The notes under the pieces: generated by a model
What the model saw: the letters and a program-made list of their open reading frames with translations, nothing else
What the model was told of the DNA's origin: nothing
Database searches by the model: none
NCBI GenBank assembly: GCA_021776885.1
Contig: JAJFFA010000801.1
Location: 1-5,752 of the forward strand
Direction of reading: 5' to 3'
DNA length: 5,752 nucleotides
Origin: Planctomycetota bacterium
Lineage (GTDB): Bacteria; Planctomycetota; UBA1135; GCA-002686595
Part shown: one piece after another, positions 5,704 through 5,752 of the stretch
How the letters are laid out: every line of letters starts with the position of its first letter
Numbering within the stretch: position 1 is the stretch's first letter
Made by a program: the position numbers and the translations under genes

Positions 5704-5752
5704 ATGGGCCCCTTGCGCCTCGTGCCCGCGCTGTTCCTCGTCGCCGCCTGCG
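5704..5752 (+). CDS. Putative lipoprotein, first 16 codons (runs off right edge)
   Basis: ATG at 5704, nine bases after the mtnP stop, opens a frame that stays open to the edge and reads MGPLRLVPALFLVAAC. This is a short lipoprotein signal peptide: one Arg near the start, a hydrophobic core (LVPALFLVAA), and a lipobox VAAC with the lipidated Cys at residue 16 (5749-5751). The mature protein would be anchored to a membrane outside the cytoplasm. Nothing of the mature domain is visible, so its function is unknown. The ribosome binding site is weak (only GGA at 5698-5700). Close spacing suggests it is the next gene of the operon. The fragment is short, so the call rests on the signal pattern and position. 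Confidence 0.6.
   Translation, partial: MGPLRLVPALFLVAAC

Overview
The window is high-GC bacterial DNA with short spacers and translationally coupled genes. It looks chromosomal. An ECF-type sigma factor with an Arg-rich inter-domain linker, next to a small Lys/Arg-rich protein beginning MAKRSYNRRSEEEL, reminds me of Planctomycetota or a similar high-GC environmental lineage. That placement is a weak inference from style, not from a marker gene.

Layout. Bases 1-1577 are read on the minus strand. In transcription order they are a small unrecognised protein (1577-1293), a NUDIX ADP-ribose pyrophosphatase-like hydrolase (1253-732), a roughly 300-base spacer, and the N-terminal part of an ECF sigma factor (424 to the left edge). 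Bases 1578-1941 are a divergent intergenic region with several short dyads but no convincing promoter. From 1942 to the right edge everything is on the plus strand as one tight operon: hpt (hypoxanthine phosphoribosyltransferase), an RluA-family pseudouridine synthase, truD (tRNA pseudouridine-13 synthase family), mtnP (methylthioadenosine phosphorylase), and the first 16 codons of a lipoprotein. hpt/rluA-type and rluA-type/truD each overlap by the same four bases, GTGA.

How the genes work together. Hpt and MtnP both handle purines: MtnP splits methylthioadenosine to adenine and methylthioribose-1-phosphate, and Hpt returns hypoxanthine/guanine to nucleotides. The two pseudouridine synthases modify RNA and come from different families. 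The operon thus joins purine salvage and RNA modification. The NUDIX enzyme on the other strand also acts on nucleotide derivatives.

Most unusual item. Bases 462-638, in the spacer before the sigma factor, form a 177-base near-perfect inverted repeat. It folds into one long hairpin with one internal loop and a four-base tip. Outside the internal loop, 10 of its 11 non-Watson-Crick positions are A/C on the plus strand. These become G-U pairs in RNA made from the minus strand, the strand on which both flanking genes lie. This points to an RNA-level structure or a transcribed palindromic repeat, not a random DNA palindrome. A second 10-bp hairpin (441-469) overlaps its arm and lies just before the sigma-factor ribosome binding site.
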